A DNA stretch of 64,000 nt, taken from assembly GCA_032164245.1 (NCBI GenBank), contig JAVMKO010000003.1, positions 85,232,390-85,296,389 on the forward strand, read 5' to 3'. Both the position numbers and the translations under genes were made by a program. Positions 10,869 through 28,924 of this stretch are shown one piece after another. Under the pieces are notes generated by a model. That model ran no database searches and had not been told where the DNA came from. It saw only the letters and a list, made by a program, of their open reading frames with translations. Source of the DNA: Sternotherus odoratus. Lineage: Eukaryota; Chordata; Testudines; Kinosternidae. How positions within the stretch are numbered: the first letter of the stretch is position 1; each line of letters starts with the position of its first letter.

Positions 10869-12142
10869 TGGTATAAGACATGACATCAGCCAAGTATGCC
10901 TTTAAGAGAAAAACAATTTTCATTTTATATAATGCCCTTGTCAAAGTTCTAAATTAATTTATAATAAAAGGTTATCTAAAATAAAATCTAAATTGATATA
11001 TTCACTAATGCACATCAAAAAAACAACAAACCCTTCACTTTATTTCCCCACTCTTCTGAAAATCATAGGACAGTAAGCTTTGCAACATGCTCTGGAGGTC
11101 AACACATTAATTATACGTTGGACCCAAAGGAGAAGCAAATTCCAGGCTACAGGCTCTTCCCATATAGATTATTAATTCAAGCACCTCATATGATCACAAA
11201 CCCAAGAGTACAGCAAAAAACAGTGATCTCAGATAGACAACACCCAAACCTCAGTTAAAGCTTAACTTGAATTGCATTTGGAAACAAATGGGACATCAGT
11301 CAATTTATGATTCACTTTTGAAGTGTATCCCATATGAAGAGTACTGGTAAACAATCTGGCAACTGCTGTCTGTACTAAATGAAGTTTCCAAATGGTATGC
11401 AAGTGAAGCTCTATGTAGAGTGAATAGGTATGAGTAAGTGTGACAAAACCTGCACTGTAGCGGCATGTTTCATCTCCCCTAACTCAAAAGGAACATGCTC
11501 TTGGCTACTGATGCTATCTGGAAATCGCTAGAATTTACAGTGTTAGCACATTATAGCAGCCTCTCCCCCCCCCCCCCCCCCCCAGCAAAACAATAAAGGT
11601 TGGATATTGGGCAATAATATGGCAAGATTGTCAGAATCAAGAGATATTGGAGGAAGATTAGCAGGTTTCAAATGGATGAGATGAAAGCCTCCACAGTAGT
11701 AAACCAAATCTCACCCATTAGATTTTACTAAATAGAACCAGACCAAGTAGCAGGTCATAGTCCAAAGCTTCCCAAGCACTTCAACAACTTGAGCATGCAA
11801 ATCTGGGAAAGTTCTCCCAGTCCTCACCCAGATCTGCATCTTGATGCTTCCAATCTACTCCAAGCAATCTTATCCTACAGACAGATGGAGCAATCCTCAC
11901 AGCAACCATAAACCCTCTAAATCATTGTGTCAGAATGCTCCTTTAATTCATGAGGTGCTCCACCATTTGGAATAGTTAAACTGGTTGGATCCCCTGATAC
12001 TATTATTTAAGTGCAAGGACACAAGGCAGAATTGTTATGCAAGAAAAATCGAGCTCTAAAAGTCATCACCACACAAGTATTCAGTGAGATGTTGCATGAA
12101 CACAGCAGCGGCTTTCATAATTAGCAAAAGAATATAGTTTAC
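10869..12142. other. Intron sequence with C homopolymer
   Basis: Apart from a 19-C run at 11565-11583 there is no recognisable feature. Confidence 0.6.
11565..11583 (+). repeat. Poly(C) run, 19 nt
   Basis: Uninterrupted cytosines; G-quadruplex or i-motif capable and likely length-variable. Confidence 0.95.
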
Positions 12143-12230
12143 CACTTCCAGTTCTTTTAAGTTCCATTTCCTGCATGTGGATTTTGCTTGGAGTCATTCG
12201 AATGGGAACTGGGTGAACAATAGCAGTATC
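12143..12230 (-). CDS. REPS1: REPS1 exon j
   Basis: 88 nt, 29 codons plus one base: [20 protein letters not shown] followed by EMELKRTGS. Nearly identical to the mammalian peptide. The acceptor is cttcag and the donor is gtaaac. A short retroelement copy with an 11-bp target duplication lies only about 170 bp upstream of the acceptor, in the preceding intron. Confidence 0.95.
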
Positions 12231-12408
12231 CTGAAGAGAAGGAAGAAAAGTTTTTATTTTAGCTTTAAAATTATTCCATTCAGAGCTGCACTTCACTGCA
12301 TTCAGTGGCAGTTCCCAAGCTTATATTCACAAGCAAACATTTTTACTGAGTTCCTTTTAACTTGATACTATAGTGATCGGTGACAATATAAAACCCTGAG
12401 ATAGAACA

Positions 12409-12525
12409 GGTTCCAGAGGGGTAGCTGTGTTAGTCTGTATCAGCAAAAACAATGAGGAGCCCTTGTGGCACTAGAGACTTATTTGGGCATAAGCATCTAA
12501 TGAAGTAGGGTGTTGTTTTTTTCCG
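12409..12525 (+). mobile_element. Short retroelement of the GTAGCCGTGTTAGTCTG family, rearranged
   Basis: Begins CCAGAGGGGTAGCTGTGTTA, then GAGGAGCCCTTGTGGCACTA and ATTTGGGCATAAGC. Perfect 11-bp target duplications GAGATAGAACA lie at 12398-12408 and 12526-12536. After GCATAAG the sequence switches to CATCTAATGAAGTAGGG, which belongs to the opposite strand of the family, so the end is inverted. Confidence 0.82.
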
Positions 12526-12536
12526 GAGATAGAACA

Positions 12537-16381
<3,845 letters not shown>

Positions 16382-16679
16382 GGGCTTGTCTACACTTACC
16401 AGGGGATCAACATGTGGTGATTGAGGCATCGGTGGTCGATTTAGCAGGTCTAGTGAAGATCTACTAAATCGACTGCAGATTGCTCTCAACTTCTGTGCTC
16501 CACTGGATTGAGAAGAGTAAGGGGAAATCGACAGGAGAGCAAGATGATCTCCCGTTGACATCATGTAGTGTGGACCCTGTGGTAAGCAAATCTAAGCTAT
16601 ATCGACTTGAGTTACGCTATTGATGCAACTCAAATTCCGTAGCTTAGATCAACTTTTGCCTATAATGTAGACAAGGCCT
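16382..16679. mobile_element. MITE with GGCTTGTCTACA ends
   Basis: The left end GGGCTTGTCTACACT and right end TGTAGACAAGGCC are inverted copies. The interior contains repeated subterminal words (GATCAAC, ATCGACTT, TAAATCGACT). Size about 298 bp. I could not settle a target duplication, so the superfamily (Harbinger or hAT) is open. Confidence 0.65.
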
Positions 16680-17264
16680 CAGCCATTCCCACACCACACT
16701 GGAATAATGCTCATAGTCAACACACCTTGTTTAAAGTACAAATTCCATGGGCAATCTCCTTACTATAGGATCCTATATAAAGAGCTGTTGGATCCTACTT
16801 CAAGTTGCGTCCATTCCTACCAGACCCTCTGAGGATCTCTTTACCTCAAGAATATGGAAAAAGACCTCAAGGAGGCAGATATGCAGTAGGCGTGGGAAAA
16901 ATACTGGCAATATAATAGACTCAGTAAAGTGGAATTCCATCAACAACTTGGAGATGATGGAGTCCACAACCTTATAAAACACTCAAGAAGGTAGGCCATT
17001 AGTGCCTGAAGCTCACTCTACAATCTGAGTCATTACCACCAAGAAAATGCTTCTTTATATAAGAAGCCTGAGTTCATGTATACCAACTGGCTTAGAAAGG
17101 AACCTGTATCAATCAGCTTTGTCAAGAATATATGAAAATCCTGACACCAGCAGCTTCTCAAAGTGTTGCAAGAGAGACATGGCAATGAAGAATGTATTAT
17201 GGGACAGAACTCACTCATGCCCACGTTTTAGTGGACCATTACCTTCCCACACATCTTGAGGAAA
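16680..17264. other. Intron sequence, no recognised feature
   Basis: Shares a short word block with 5560-5615 (AAAGTGGAATTCCATCA), suggesting remnants of one old repeat. No coding assignment. Confidence 0.45.
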
Positions 17265-17372
17265 AATGGGACTAGATGACAGGGGATAGAACAATTGATA
17301 CTGCCCTGTTTGTTGCCTCTGAAGCACCTGGAATTGGTCACTGTCAGAAGACCCATGGCCATTCTTAAACTG
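17265..17372 (+). mobile_element. CR1-related LINE 3' end fragment
   Basis: TGACAGGGGATAGAACAATT, CCTCTGAAGCACCTGGAATT, GGTCACTGTCAGAAGACCC and ATGGCCATTCTTA match the 3' end of the better preserved copy at 46545-46945 in the same order. Confidence 0.65.
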
Positions 17373-17400
17373 CATGTTAGATTGTTTAAACCAGAACCAC

Positions 17401-18072
17401 TGTAGCGGGGTGGTCACCCACTCCAGCCTGGAAGGGGTCAAAACAGCCCTGCTGAGGGCTGTGGCAAATAGCAAGCCTGGGCTAATTGGGGAAGCAGCCA
17501 CAGCTGGGCCATGCCTCAATCAGGCCACAGCTATCCCTATAAAAGGGCTGAGAAGCAGGAGCTAAGCAGTCTCTCTCCAGTCTGGGAGGGAGCAGGGCCT
17601 GGCTGCCTGAAGGACAGGGTACTGGAGGTGGAACAGTGCTGGGGGAATAGGCATGGGAGCTGGGGAGCTCCAGCCTAGCAACTCCCCAGGCTGCAGGCCT
17701 GAAGCAAGGCCTAAGGAGGGTACTGGAGCTAGGCAAAGGCAGCTGATCCAAACCCCCTTGCCTAGGATGACTGGCTTTTACACTGCAGTCTGCCCCAGGA
17801 TGCAGGGCCTTGATGATGACTGGCAGTAGCCCAAGACTGAGGCAGGTGGGGTTTAGAGGGTTGGGGGTTCCCTAGGGAGGGGGAACCCAGAGGTAGAGCA
17901 TGGGGGTATTGCCAGAGGCAACACCCCAGGAAAAAGGGCACTGGGGTCTGGGAGGGACACAGGGCCAGCAGACAGTGAGACACCGGCCTGCAGAGGGCAC
18001 TCTGAGCTGGAAGAACTAATTCCCATACGACCAGCAGGAGGCGCTGCAGGAGTGAGTCATCGTGCTGCTACA
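17401..18072 (+). repeat. Probable solo LTR
   Basis: 672 bp bounded by TGTAGC at the left and GCTACA at the right, the TG...CA form of retroviral-type LTRs. It is flanked by ACCAC (17396-17400) and ACGAC (18073-18077), a 5-bp duplication with one mismatch. A TATA box (TATAAAAG, 17538-17545) is followed by a purine-rich candidate start region about 30 bp on. It is GC-rich compared with its surroundings. No internal retroviral coding sequence is adjacent, so it looks like a solo LTR left by recombination. The family is unknown to me. Confidence 0.65.
17538..17545 (+). promoter_or_regulatory. TATA box of the candidate LTR
   Basis: CTATAAAAGGG lies about 140 bp into the LTR, a usual place for the U3/R promoter. 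Inference from sequence only. Confidence 0.5.
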
Positions 18073-18077
18073 ACGAC

Positions 18078-18911
18078 CTTTTGATTAACAGGTCTCCAAA
18101 CATCTTTGATCTCACCTCTAGAAAATATCTCCTGTTCATGGAGAGAGAAAGTTACCTGGGTGTGGAGTCACTCTGCATGGGTTTCCTGGACTGCTACTAA
18201 AGCAAACACATACATGACGTTATGTCATCTGGACACAGTCTCTGACCTGGGCTTCTGCTGGGATTTCAGAATCCACTAAGCTGTCTTCATGATGAAACAT
18301 GACATAGGCACTATGAAAACCTAAGTGGCCAGGAGATCCAACATTCATAACAGGTCTAAGTAGTTGTCTACTGGCATCAAGCCATACTTAAGTGTTTGGG
18401 TCTGAGGAATTGTTTCTAGAAAAGCCAGTTGTCCCTCATGATGTCTTTGTACTCAAGGTACATATATAGCCACATGTAACATCACTGAACAGCATTCCCA
18501 TCACCCAGATAGAAGATGTAATAACCTGCTCATCCATTAAATAACTGCCTCAGAATTCTCAAAGGATTGAGTATGCAGTTAAAATCTTGAGACAGACAAG
18601 GAAGTCACAAAAAATAAACTTCAGAATGAATAAGTCTGGGAGGAAAGAGTTTTGGACTTTATCCTTTAGCTTGGTGCTCTGGAAAGACCTTTCAAAGCAC
18701 CAATTGAGAGGCAACCAACTCAACTGTTGAGTTAAAGAAGGAAGAAGCCAAAGTGCTTAACATCCAAAGTAAAGGTCAGATCATGGAACTGAAATTCATG
18801 AGATGTGCTGAGGCCAGTACCTCATGTATATTCTCAAGCTAGCAGTGGTGAGTGCAGCAAAACTATTCTAAAAACAAGGATCCAAGCACAAAGCCAGAAG
18901 GAGCAGAGCAA
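18078..18911. other. Intron sequence, no recognised feature
   Basis: No gene or named repeat seen. Confidence 0.5.
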
Positions 18912-18978
18912 AGGTTCTCAAACTGTGGTTCATGGACCACAAGCAGTCCGTTAGCTCCATTCAGGTGGTCTGCAGATA
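18912..18978 (+). mobile_element. hAT (Charlie-like) end fragment
   Basis: AAAGGTTCTCAAACTGTGGT, TCATGGACCACAAGCAGTCC and GGTGGTCTGCAG form the first ~65 bp of a common hAT element; the rest is missing. Confidence 0.65.
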
Positions 18979-19090
18979 GTTCCCTCTAAAGTGCACGCCT
19001 GGGCGGCCGCACACAAGAGAATGAAAGGCCACTCATCTAATTAGTGGAGCCACACCTGCACAGTTTTACTAATTAGGTGCCTGGACTCTG
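18979..19090. mobile_element. hAT-like fragment, TTCCCTCTAA end
   Basis: TAGTTCCCTCTAAAGTGCAC is the same terminus as in the element at 38741-38908; the following part (TCATCTAATTAGTGGAGCC, TACTAATTAGGTGCC) shows internal inverted words. The far end is unclear. Confidence 0.5.
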
Positions 19091-21076
<1,986 letters not shown>

Positions 21077-21140
21077 TCAAAACAAACATTTAATCAATCT
21101 TTATTTGTTGAAAAGCTGCCGATGCCTCTTGGAAAACTTA

Positions 21141-21425
21141 GGCTATGTTTATGCTACTGACCTTACAGCCGCACAACTGTACAACTGTACAACCGTAACG
21201 TCTCCTGTGTAGTTGCTCTATGCTAACAGGATAGAGCTCTCTCGCTGATAATTAAACCACCCCCAATGAGGAGCAGTAGCTGTGTTGGTGGGAGAGCATT
21301 TCCCACAGATAGCACTGTCTACAGCGGTGCTTTTGACGGGGAAACTTATGTCCGTCAGGGGTGTTTGTTTTTTCACATTCTGGACTGACAAAAGTTTTGC
21401 TGACAAAAGTGTTAGTGTACACACT
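21141..21425. mobile_element. MITE of the GTCTACA family, degenerate
   Basis: GGCTATGTTTATGCTACTGA at the left and AAAAGTGTTAGTGTACACA at the right, with GCACTGTCTACAGCGGTGC inside, resemble the 16382-16679 and 59036-59375 elements. Confidence 0.5.
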
Positions 21426-21552
21426 CAGTTTTCTTTTATTCTACACGCTACTACTCCTATTTGCCTTTTAAACACCTACATGAAACCATCTCCATCTGCT
21501 TCTTCAATTGGTTCTTGTAGACATAGTTTTGTCACTGAGAGGACAAACATCT

Positions 21553-21715
21553 AATAGTGCTTTACAGCTTAAAATGCTTTACAAGTACTAATTCTTACAA
21601 CACTTGTGAAGAAGCAAAGTATTACTCCCATTTTACAAATAAGTGATTTGCCCAAACAGTGGCTGACATACAACTCAAGAGTTTCCACTCTTAATTCCCA
21701 TGCTCTAAACTTCAT
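21553..21715 (+). repeat. MIR-like SINE core
   Basis: TATTACTCCCATTTTACAAA, TAAGTGATTTGCCCAAACAG and GTTTCCACTCTTAATTCCCA follow the conserved MIR core order (the cccattttacagat and acttgcccaagg blocks). Confidence 0.65.
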
Positions 21716-21784
21716 GTAGCATTCATGTAGCATCAGCTGTTTAAACTAGAACTTGACGTATTAGTCTGTATTTTACTCTTCTTA

Positions 21785-22445
21785 TTGCTTAATACCCAAG
21801 GGGCTGCACGTAACGGAGGCTCGAGGAGGTTATACCTCCCCAAAACTCATGCCACAGGAAATGGGAGGGGGAGAAGGACAATGGCAGATTACTGCAAGGG
21901 CCCACAGTGCCTGTGGCCAGGGGCCTCAAATTGGCTGGAAAAATCTCTCCCTGCCACAGCTGCGGGTCTGGAGGAGCTCTCATTCCCTACTGCAGTCTCA
22001 TGGCCGCAATGGGGATGGGAGGGTGAGAGGGAGAAGAATGAGAGAGGGACAGGACCACAGGGAAAGCAGCAGAGTGGGTGCGCAGAGCCATGGGGGCAGG
22101 GGTGGAATGGGGTGGGACCATGGGCGGAGTGACAGGTGGAAGGGGTGGAATGGGAGAAGGCCTCTAAGCTTAGAGCTCTGGTCAGGGCCAAGAGCTCCGC
22201 TGTGGTTCTGGCCACGGATGAGAGCTGGATGCTACCTTGGGCTGAGCTCTCAGCCTCCCTTCGTAGCACCAACTAAGCTCTCAGTCCCTCTTTGTCCCAA
22301 CTAGGGCCCTGGGAGGAAAGGAGTTGAGCTCTCAGGCCTCCCCAGCCTTAGCTGGGGCCACAGGAGGGCTGGGAACAGTGAGCAGGGACATGGTCTTGGC
22401 CAGAAGCAACAGGACAGGGGGATAGCCTCCCCAAGAGGAAGTTTC
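21785..22445. repeat. GC-rich interspersed segment, unnamed
   Basis: About 660 bp of purine-rich, GC-rich sequence (GGGTGGAATGGGG words, repeated GAGCTCTCAG) in an AT-rich intron. Long open frames on both strands reflect base composition. Probably an inserted element, but I see no ends. Confidence 0.4.
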
Positions 22446-23390
22446 ACCACTGCCCTGATTAATTTCCCAAACAGTAAAGGGCAGATTTTTGTAAATTAAA
22501 AATTATACAATTTTCTAGTCTTTGATGAGGCATCAGCTGTTTTAACTTTATTTAATCTCAATTGCAGGATTTCTGGGTATTATGTTAATACAGTGACGGC
22601 AGAAGTTTGTAACGAGGGACTTCTGTTTCCTGGTGGTATAACAATGAGCAATCTGACAGTTTAGAAAATCTGTATTACACCATTATGAGATAAATTTCAA
22701 ATGAAAAAAGTTACAGTATTTCACCTAAAATCAAGATCATATTGGATATCAAACTTCCAGTATGAACAGAAACAATCTCCTTACTTGAAAGGTTCAAAGC
22801 AACAGACATCAATATTGAGAGATTAGCAAACATCAATACAAATTGTAATCTGAATATAAAGACAGAAGAACATATAAAAGAGCTATTAAATCACCTAGTC
22901 TGCTCCCTGATACCAAAGAACTGTTCCCTACAATGTATTTTTTACTGTTTGGATTAGACTTCTTTTAAACAACTCAAGCAGTTGGGCTTCCCTTCACTAC
23001 TTTTTGGAGATTATTCCAGTCTAACAATTGTCACATTTATGATATTTGTTTTTTCCTTAATTTCACCCCATTTCATCATCTCCCTTTGTGGCATTAAGGT
23101 ATCCAACAAGTTTCTGAAGCATGTAATTCCTTCCCCCTCCCCCAATTTTTTTCTGCGCATATTATATTACAGAGCAGTAGCACTGTACGCTCTCCCCTTG
23201 CCCAACTCCCAAAAATCATGTAACATCAAAAACCGGACTTGGGAGGGAACTGATAAGATAGGAGAAAATTCTTTGAAGAAGCTCCAGTTACCAAGGGTGG
23301 TTTTCATCTGTTTTAACAAGAATTAATTGAAAGGCTTCAATCACACAGGATGCAAGAGATAAGATAAATAAATGGGTAAATTCTTACCAT
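22446..23390. other. Intron sequence, no recognised feature
   Basis: AT-rich; the frame 22982-23326 has hydrophobic low-complexity composition and no known motif. Confidence 0.5.
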
Positions 23391-23700
23391 TTGTTGCTAG
23401 TTCCTGCCTACCTAGTGCCAGCCTATATGCATTTGAGCACCCCAGGTGCCCTGGAGACAGCCACAATAGCCACTGCTAGAGCAGCTCTGCAGCCAGCCGC
23501 TTGCATGGTGTCTCAGCCAGCTGCACCGGCTGCTACTCCCCACCCCTTCCTCTCCTCCCGTGGAGCCCAGAGAGGTGACGGGCCTCCCAGAAATCCCACA
23601 TCAATGGGGGCCTGAGCAGTGGTGGTCCCCCTGGGGTTCTTCCCCTGCAATGAGCCCCCAGCTTTCCACCCATAGTGTTCCCCCATCCTAGATTCGATCA
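23391..23700. repeat. GC-rich segment, unnamed
   Basis: A compositional island with Ala/Pro-rich frames on both strands; no element ends or protein family seen. Confidence 0.3.
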
Positions 23701-24990
23701 TGAATATTTTTAGTAAAAGTAATGGAGCAGTCATTGGGCTGCGATATTTTGTTTTTTGCCTGTGACCTGATCCTGACTTTTATTAGAAATACTCATGATT
23801 AGATTGTAGCCTTAGTTATGACTGCATGTTAGTATATAGGTGTGACAATCAGACATTTAAGGTATATTTTGAATACCTGTATAAAGACCATTAGGCCTTA
23901 AGATTTAATAAAGGAATTTATGGTTGAATGGTGTCATAGTGATACCATGTATGTATAAATGAATAAACAAACATCACCACCACCACCACACTTTGGGGGG
24001 TTTTCCAGGATCCCACTGACACTAATTTTGGTTGCTCCAGACCTTTGGACAAAAGGGTCAGCATCCTATCCTCCAGAGCTATTATAAGGGTCTTTTACAG
24101 GGAACTTCAGTAAAAGAAAGGAAATGGAGGGTTTATTAAGTACCTATGTATATACATTTTTGGCAAAGCACGGCAGAGGTCCATTGACTGCATGGAAATA
24201 TTGACTAGCAGACTCCCGTGGGAAGTTATGAAAAAAACCTAACTGCAGCTTTCTTAAATAATCACAACGCAAGGGTGTCACAGTTTGAAGGCAGCTGTCT
24301 TTCAAGAACCATATTCGGTGGCTATAGTTCTGCAGGCAAAGTGCACCACCTTGAGGAATGACTGCAGAAAAATATAAGAATCAACTCAGTGAAGCCACAG
24401 AAGCAGCAGCTAATAAGCTGAATGAGAAGACCGAGGACGTAGGTTCCCAAAACCCTGTTGCCACTTTCCAACTTAACATTGTAAAATAGTGAGAAATTAA
24501 GTCTGAAAAGCACCCATTCCTCAGGTCTCCACAGATCCATAACCTATAAGTAAGGCAATTGCTACTTTCAAACAGAAATACCTTGAGTCATCCAAGAAAG
24601 GAACAGATTTAGCTTGTTTTTCTTATAAGAAAATGGCATTACTGCAACCCGGCCAGAACGCAAATTTACAATAAGAAAGAAATGGAACAGCTTCTGAATT
24701 ACGTGAATGGTTTAAGGCTCTATACTCAGCTGATAGGGGAAGATATTAAAAATGTTACTCACATAACAGGAATTGAAATGTAAACTACTGTACATTTCAG
24801 TGCCAGACCATAAGATGTCATCCAAACCAGCAGTCGACAAGAATACTGATTATTTATTTATAAACAAACAGCATGAGACTTCAAACATGTTAAGTGTACT
24901 TACTAGTCTGACCTGATTCTCCTATATTTTTAATTTACATCTTCTTTTCCTCTGTTTGTTTTTACTCTGCATCTCTTTGTAAATTATATA
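23701..24990. other. Intron sequence, no recognised feature
   Basis: AT-rich with a short CACCAC run near 23975. Nothing else identified. Confidence 0.5.
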
Positions 24991-24994
24991 GGGC

Positions 24995-25085
24995 AAAGGC
25001 TTATATACTGTCATAGCCCCTTTGCACAGTGTGGTACTGATCCTGACCGAGACTCCTTAGAGCTACTGTAATGCAAACAGCAATC
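24995..25085 (+). repeat. Old interspersed repeat tail
   Basis: CCCTTTGCACAGTGTGGTAC, TGATCCTGACCGAGACTCC and GAGCTACTGTAATGCAAAC parallel the copy at 13770-13862. Confidence 0.55.
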
Positions 25086-25650
25086 CTCCAGCTTTTGATG
25101 TGTATATGGGAAAACGGTTGATGTGACCCCATTCAAATATTCAACACAGCAGAGGAGAGCAATTTAGAGTAAGATATTATAGGATAGTTACATATATCTG
25201 ACACCTCTATTTAGGTGATCTAGTTGTCCTTTCTGGCCTTAAACTCTAGGACTATGATTTGTGGGAAATTCTAAGTGGCCCCAATTTGTTGTAGACTAAT
25301 TTTTCTCTAACTATAGTAGTACATGAAAAGCTTACTTTTACTCAACATTTGATTATCTTCTTCCACTAGTTTTTGCAATTCATCATGCTTGATGCAGTAA
25401 CACAGGAAAGTCATCTCTGCCCCAGAGACACTACAATCTAGTCTAAGGTAGAAGCACTGTTTAAATAGTACACTGCATGATCAGGAAATGATTTAATCCA
25501 AGAACTGAAGGTAGCAGTCTAAGTATGATTTGTTACATACTTTCTGATCACAAAAAGTATGTGGTAATAAAATGTTTAGAGGAGGAATTTTGCCAAAACA
25601 TGTAAGAGCAGACAGCAAGTTCCAAGCATAGGCACAGCAGCATGGGAGAC

Positions 25651-25674
25651 AAAAAAAAAAAAAAAAAAAAAAAA
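25651..25674 (+). repeat. Poly(A) run, 24 nt
   Basis: Uninterrupted adenines. No SINE or processed-pseudogene body is recognisable upstream. Confidence 0.95.
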
Positions 25675-26601
25675 CCCTGAGGAAAGGACAGAGAGGTAAA
25701 GGTGTCATTTTTCTAATCCTTGAAATTGAGGATGAGAAACTTGAATTTGATACAAGAGGGAAAAGCCAGTGATGTTACTCAAATAATTCTGGTCTTAAAA
25801 TAATTCAGTCCATTATTATTCATATTTTGGAGCAACTAGAGCCCTCATTCAAAATCAGACTCTCCTTTCTCAGAAAGCTTATCATCTGACAAAAACTGCA
25901 TCTAATTTTGCACAGCCCAAATTACACATGGCAAGATATGCTCAAATACTATAAACTGAACTGGATTTTTATTTATTTACATTTTTATGATGGCTGTTGG
26001 AAGCAAGCTTTCACACAAGCATTACAGAAACTCAATTTATTCATCTCTTTAGGCTCATCTGCAGTAGAAAAGTTGAATCCATGTAATCTGATCTACCAGC
26101 TACACTAAATGTATTACCTTAGCCTACATCAATAGAAATGGGGAGTAACACGTTTAAATGCATCTATAATGAGGTGCTTGCACTGGTGTTGTCACAAACA
26201 ATTTAGTTCCACCGGTAACTTTTGCTAACACCCTTAATGCTACTCAAAGAAAGGTTCTGAATTCACTAAAGGCTGAACATTTTACTGTGAGTGCATTCAA
26301 GTTACCCAATTTAATAAAATAGCAAGTGAGCTCTAAGAATATTCTAGAGTTGCTTACATGAAGCAAGACACGGCCTTCACAAGCACAACTAGGATTAGTG
26401 GAGTGGGTCAGCAATATCACAAGAGTTGTCAACTTTCATAATAGAGATCAGTGCTATCTTGATTTTTATTTTGGAAAAGATTTCCCTTGATTTGGAAGGC
26501 CATTTCACTCTTCATATACAGAGCTCATTGTAGCATTTTTGACTAGGAAATTTTCAAATTTTAGATGAAGCTGCAGCCAGCTGCAAAACTTTCTGGTTGA
26601 A

Positions 26602-26822
26602 GGTCTGGCCTACACTTTAAAGTATAACTATTTTGGTTAGAGTTGATTATAATTACTATTACTAAAGTGGTAATACAGGTAAAAAGCCTTACTTAGGGCA
26701 GATGAAGTTATACAGGCATAAAGATTACTTACACTGGTATGGTTATTTTTCCCATATGAGAGTAGGTATACATCCATATAAAGGTGATTTTTACTGGTAA
26801 CAGAGTCCACACTCGAGAGAGC
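26602..26822. mobile_element. MITE-like element (GGTCTGGCCTACACTTTAAA)
   Basis: The left end GGTCTGGCCTACACT and right end AACAGAGTCCACACTCG, with interior words such as CAGGCATAAAGATTACTTAC, resemble the reptile GTCTACACT MITEs. The right-hand inverted match is weak. Confidence 0.4.
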
Positions 26823-27309
26823 TGCTCCACTTAGTTAAAGCAGTACAACTTTTTAGTGCACACAACTCAAATAAAAGTTCAATGCTCTTAAACTGCTACA
26901 TGTGTGAAAAAGATTAAACAAAAGTTTCAAATTCAAACTTAGAGGTTCAAATGCAGCTTTTGTCTTTAGAAGTGGATATTAGTAAATTAAGGTTTGGAAG
27001 CATACCTCTAAATTTTTGAAGATAATGTAAAAAGGAAAGACTGCTATTGCACTTAGGTAGAAACTTGCACTTAACTGAAAGCCAGAAGTTCTTATTTTTG
27101 AAGCAGAGAGAAGAAGGTGTCTGACTGACTTTTAGAGCTACCTATATCAAATATCTAAATCATTTTAACAATGACTATGACAAATACTTCAGCTCATAAG
27201 GGGAAAACACTGAAGAATCAACACTAAAAATAGACAAGATATCCCTATATAGTAGCAACCGTACCATGTACACCCATAGCAGAAGAAAAAAAAGGTCTGT
27301 TTCTACATA

Positions 27310-27450
27310 TTTAAAACAAAACAAAAAAACCCAACCCCCCCAAAAAAAACACAACCAAAAAAACCAACACCCCCCCCCCCAAAACAAAACAAAACCACAC
27401 ACACACACAAAAGCCACAAAAGACAAAAACACACCACTGATTTTTTTGGC
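27310..27450 (+). repeat. A/C low-complexity tract
   Basis: Runs of A and C with a 10-C block at 27371-27380 and a short (CA)n. Open frames on both strands here are compositional. Confidence 0.85.
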
Positions 27451-27599
27451 CAAACTACTAAGATTTAGTAATAGTACTAATTTGCTACTGTCCTTAAGAG
27501 TGAAATAAGAGAAAATACAAATCTAATTTTGTATCCTTTTTTGCCTCTTTATGATGTGTCATGGCTCAATTGGTTTCTATGGATTGCTAAATCTTATCT

Positions 27600-27613
27600 C
27601 CCCCCCCCCCCCC
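27600..27613 (+). repeat. Poly(C) run, 14 nt
   Basis: Fourteen C followed by seven to eight A. Confidence 0.9.
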
Positions 27614-27889
27614 AAAAAAAAGGGCTATCAATGACTGGTACACTAGGCTGATAAAAGTCACCAATAACAAGGAAGTGACACCTGAAAACCATTTCCTCTG
27701 AATTTAACTAACTTTCTGGTCATACCTTACAACTGTCATAGCGAATAGCTGTTAAAACTTCAGTTACTCATCATCTCCATAGAAAAGGCCAAGGAAGCTC
27801 CCATTCTAATTTCCTTGGCCTTTCTATAGTAAAAAACAGCATGGTGGGAACGGAGAGAGCAAGAATGGTTTTCATTCTGTGCCCTTCCA

Positions 27890-27968
27890 TAGGCTGTGCA
27901 CACCTCAGTTTCCCCATCTGTAAAATAAAGCTAATAATAATCCAACCTTGGTAAGTATTTTGAGACCG
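27890..27968 (+). repeat. MIR-like SINE fragment
   Basis: CCTCAGTTTCCCCATCTGTA followed by AAATAAAGCTAATAATAAT matches the conserved MIR segment after the core. Confidence 0.65.
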
Positions 27969-28214
27969 ATTAATTTTTAAAAAATATTTATTCAGTGTGT
28001 TAAGTGTTACAATAATTGGCATCAAAATTAAGTAAGACCTCCAGTGCAAAAAAATAGAAGTTTAACATTCAAAGCAAGTTTGGTATTTTTGAAGTAAAAA
28101 TTTAAAATAAAATTCAGGGCTTCTTTATGCACTATAAAGAAGCAAAAGATGAGCACAAAATAATGTATTTCTATATATATCATTTACAGTAAATGGTAGT
28201 TTGATTTTCTTGAA

Positions 28215-28412
28215 TGGAAAATGCAAAGTGGCTTATAAATATTAATTAACAGGACTCATCACATCCTTGTCAGGTAAGTAGTCTATTCTACAGGCAGGGA
28301 AACAGGCACAGAAAGATTAAATGGCTTATCCAAAGCCACTGAAGTTTGTGGCAGAGCTAGGAATAGTATTCAGATCTCCTGTGCTTTAACTACAAAGCCA
28401 TCCTTCTCCTAC
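28215..28412 (+). repeat. MIR SINE
   Basis: CAGGCAGGGAAACAGGCACA, GAAAGATTAAATGGCTTATC, CAAAGCCACTG and GTGGCAGAGCTAGGAATAGT follow the MIR consensus order closely; it ends with TGTGCTTTAACTACAAAGCC. Confidence 0.8.
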
Positions 28413-28624
28413 AGGTAACATTGGCTATACGTAACATTTTCACCTGCATTTATATGACTTAGGAGCCAAAGTTCTATTTTCAAAAGTGATTTTGGTATTT
28501 AAGTATTATGTATTAAAACTCTGAATTCAAGCAAGCATTTTTTAAAGTTTTACATGTATTACATGACTCAAGAGAGGGGATCATTTCATGTGCCATCATA
28601 AACAAGTTAAAACTTCTAAGTTTA

Positions 28625-28924
<300 letters not shown>

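Noticed and set aside
21785..22304. Long frames on both strands (115, 151 and 127 codons)
   Set aside because: Stop-poor because of GC- and purine-rich composition; no family motifs and both strands are equally open.
27175..27508. Gly/Phe/Trp-rich minus-strand and Lys/Pro/Thr-rich plus-strand frames
   Set aside because: They translate an A/C low-complexity tract.
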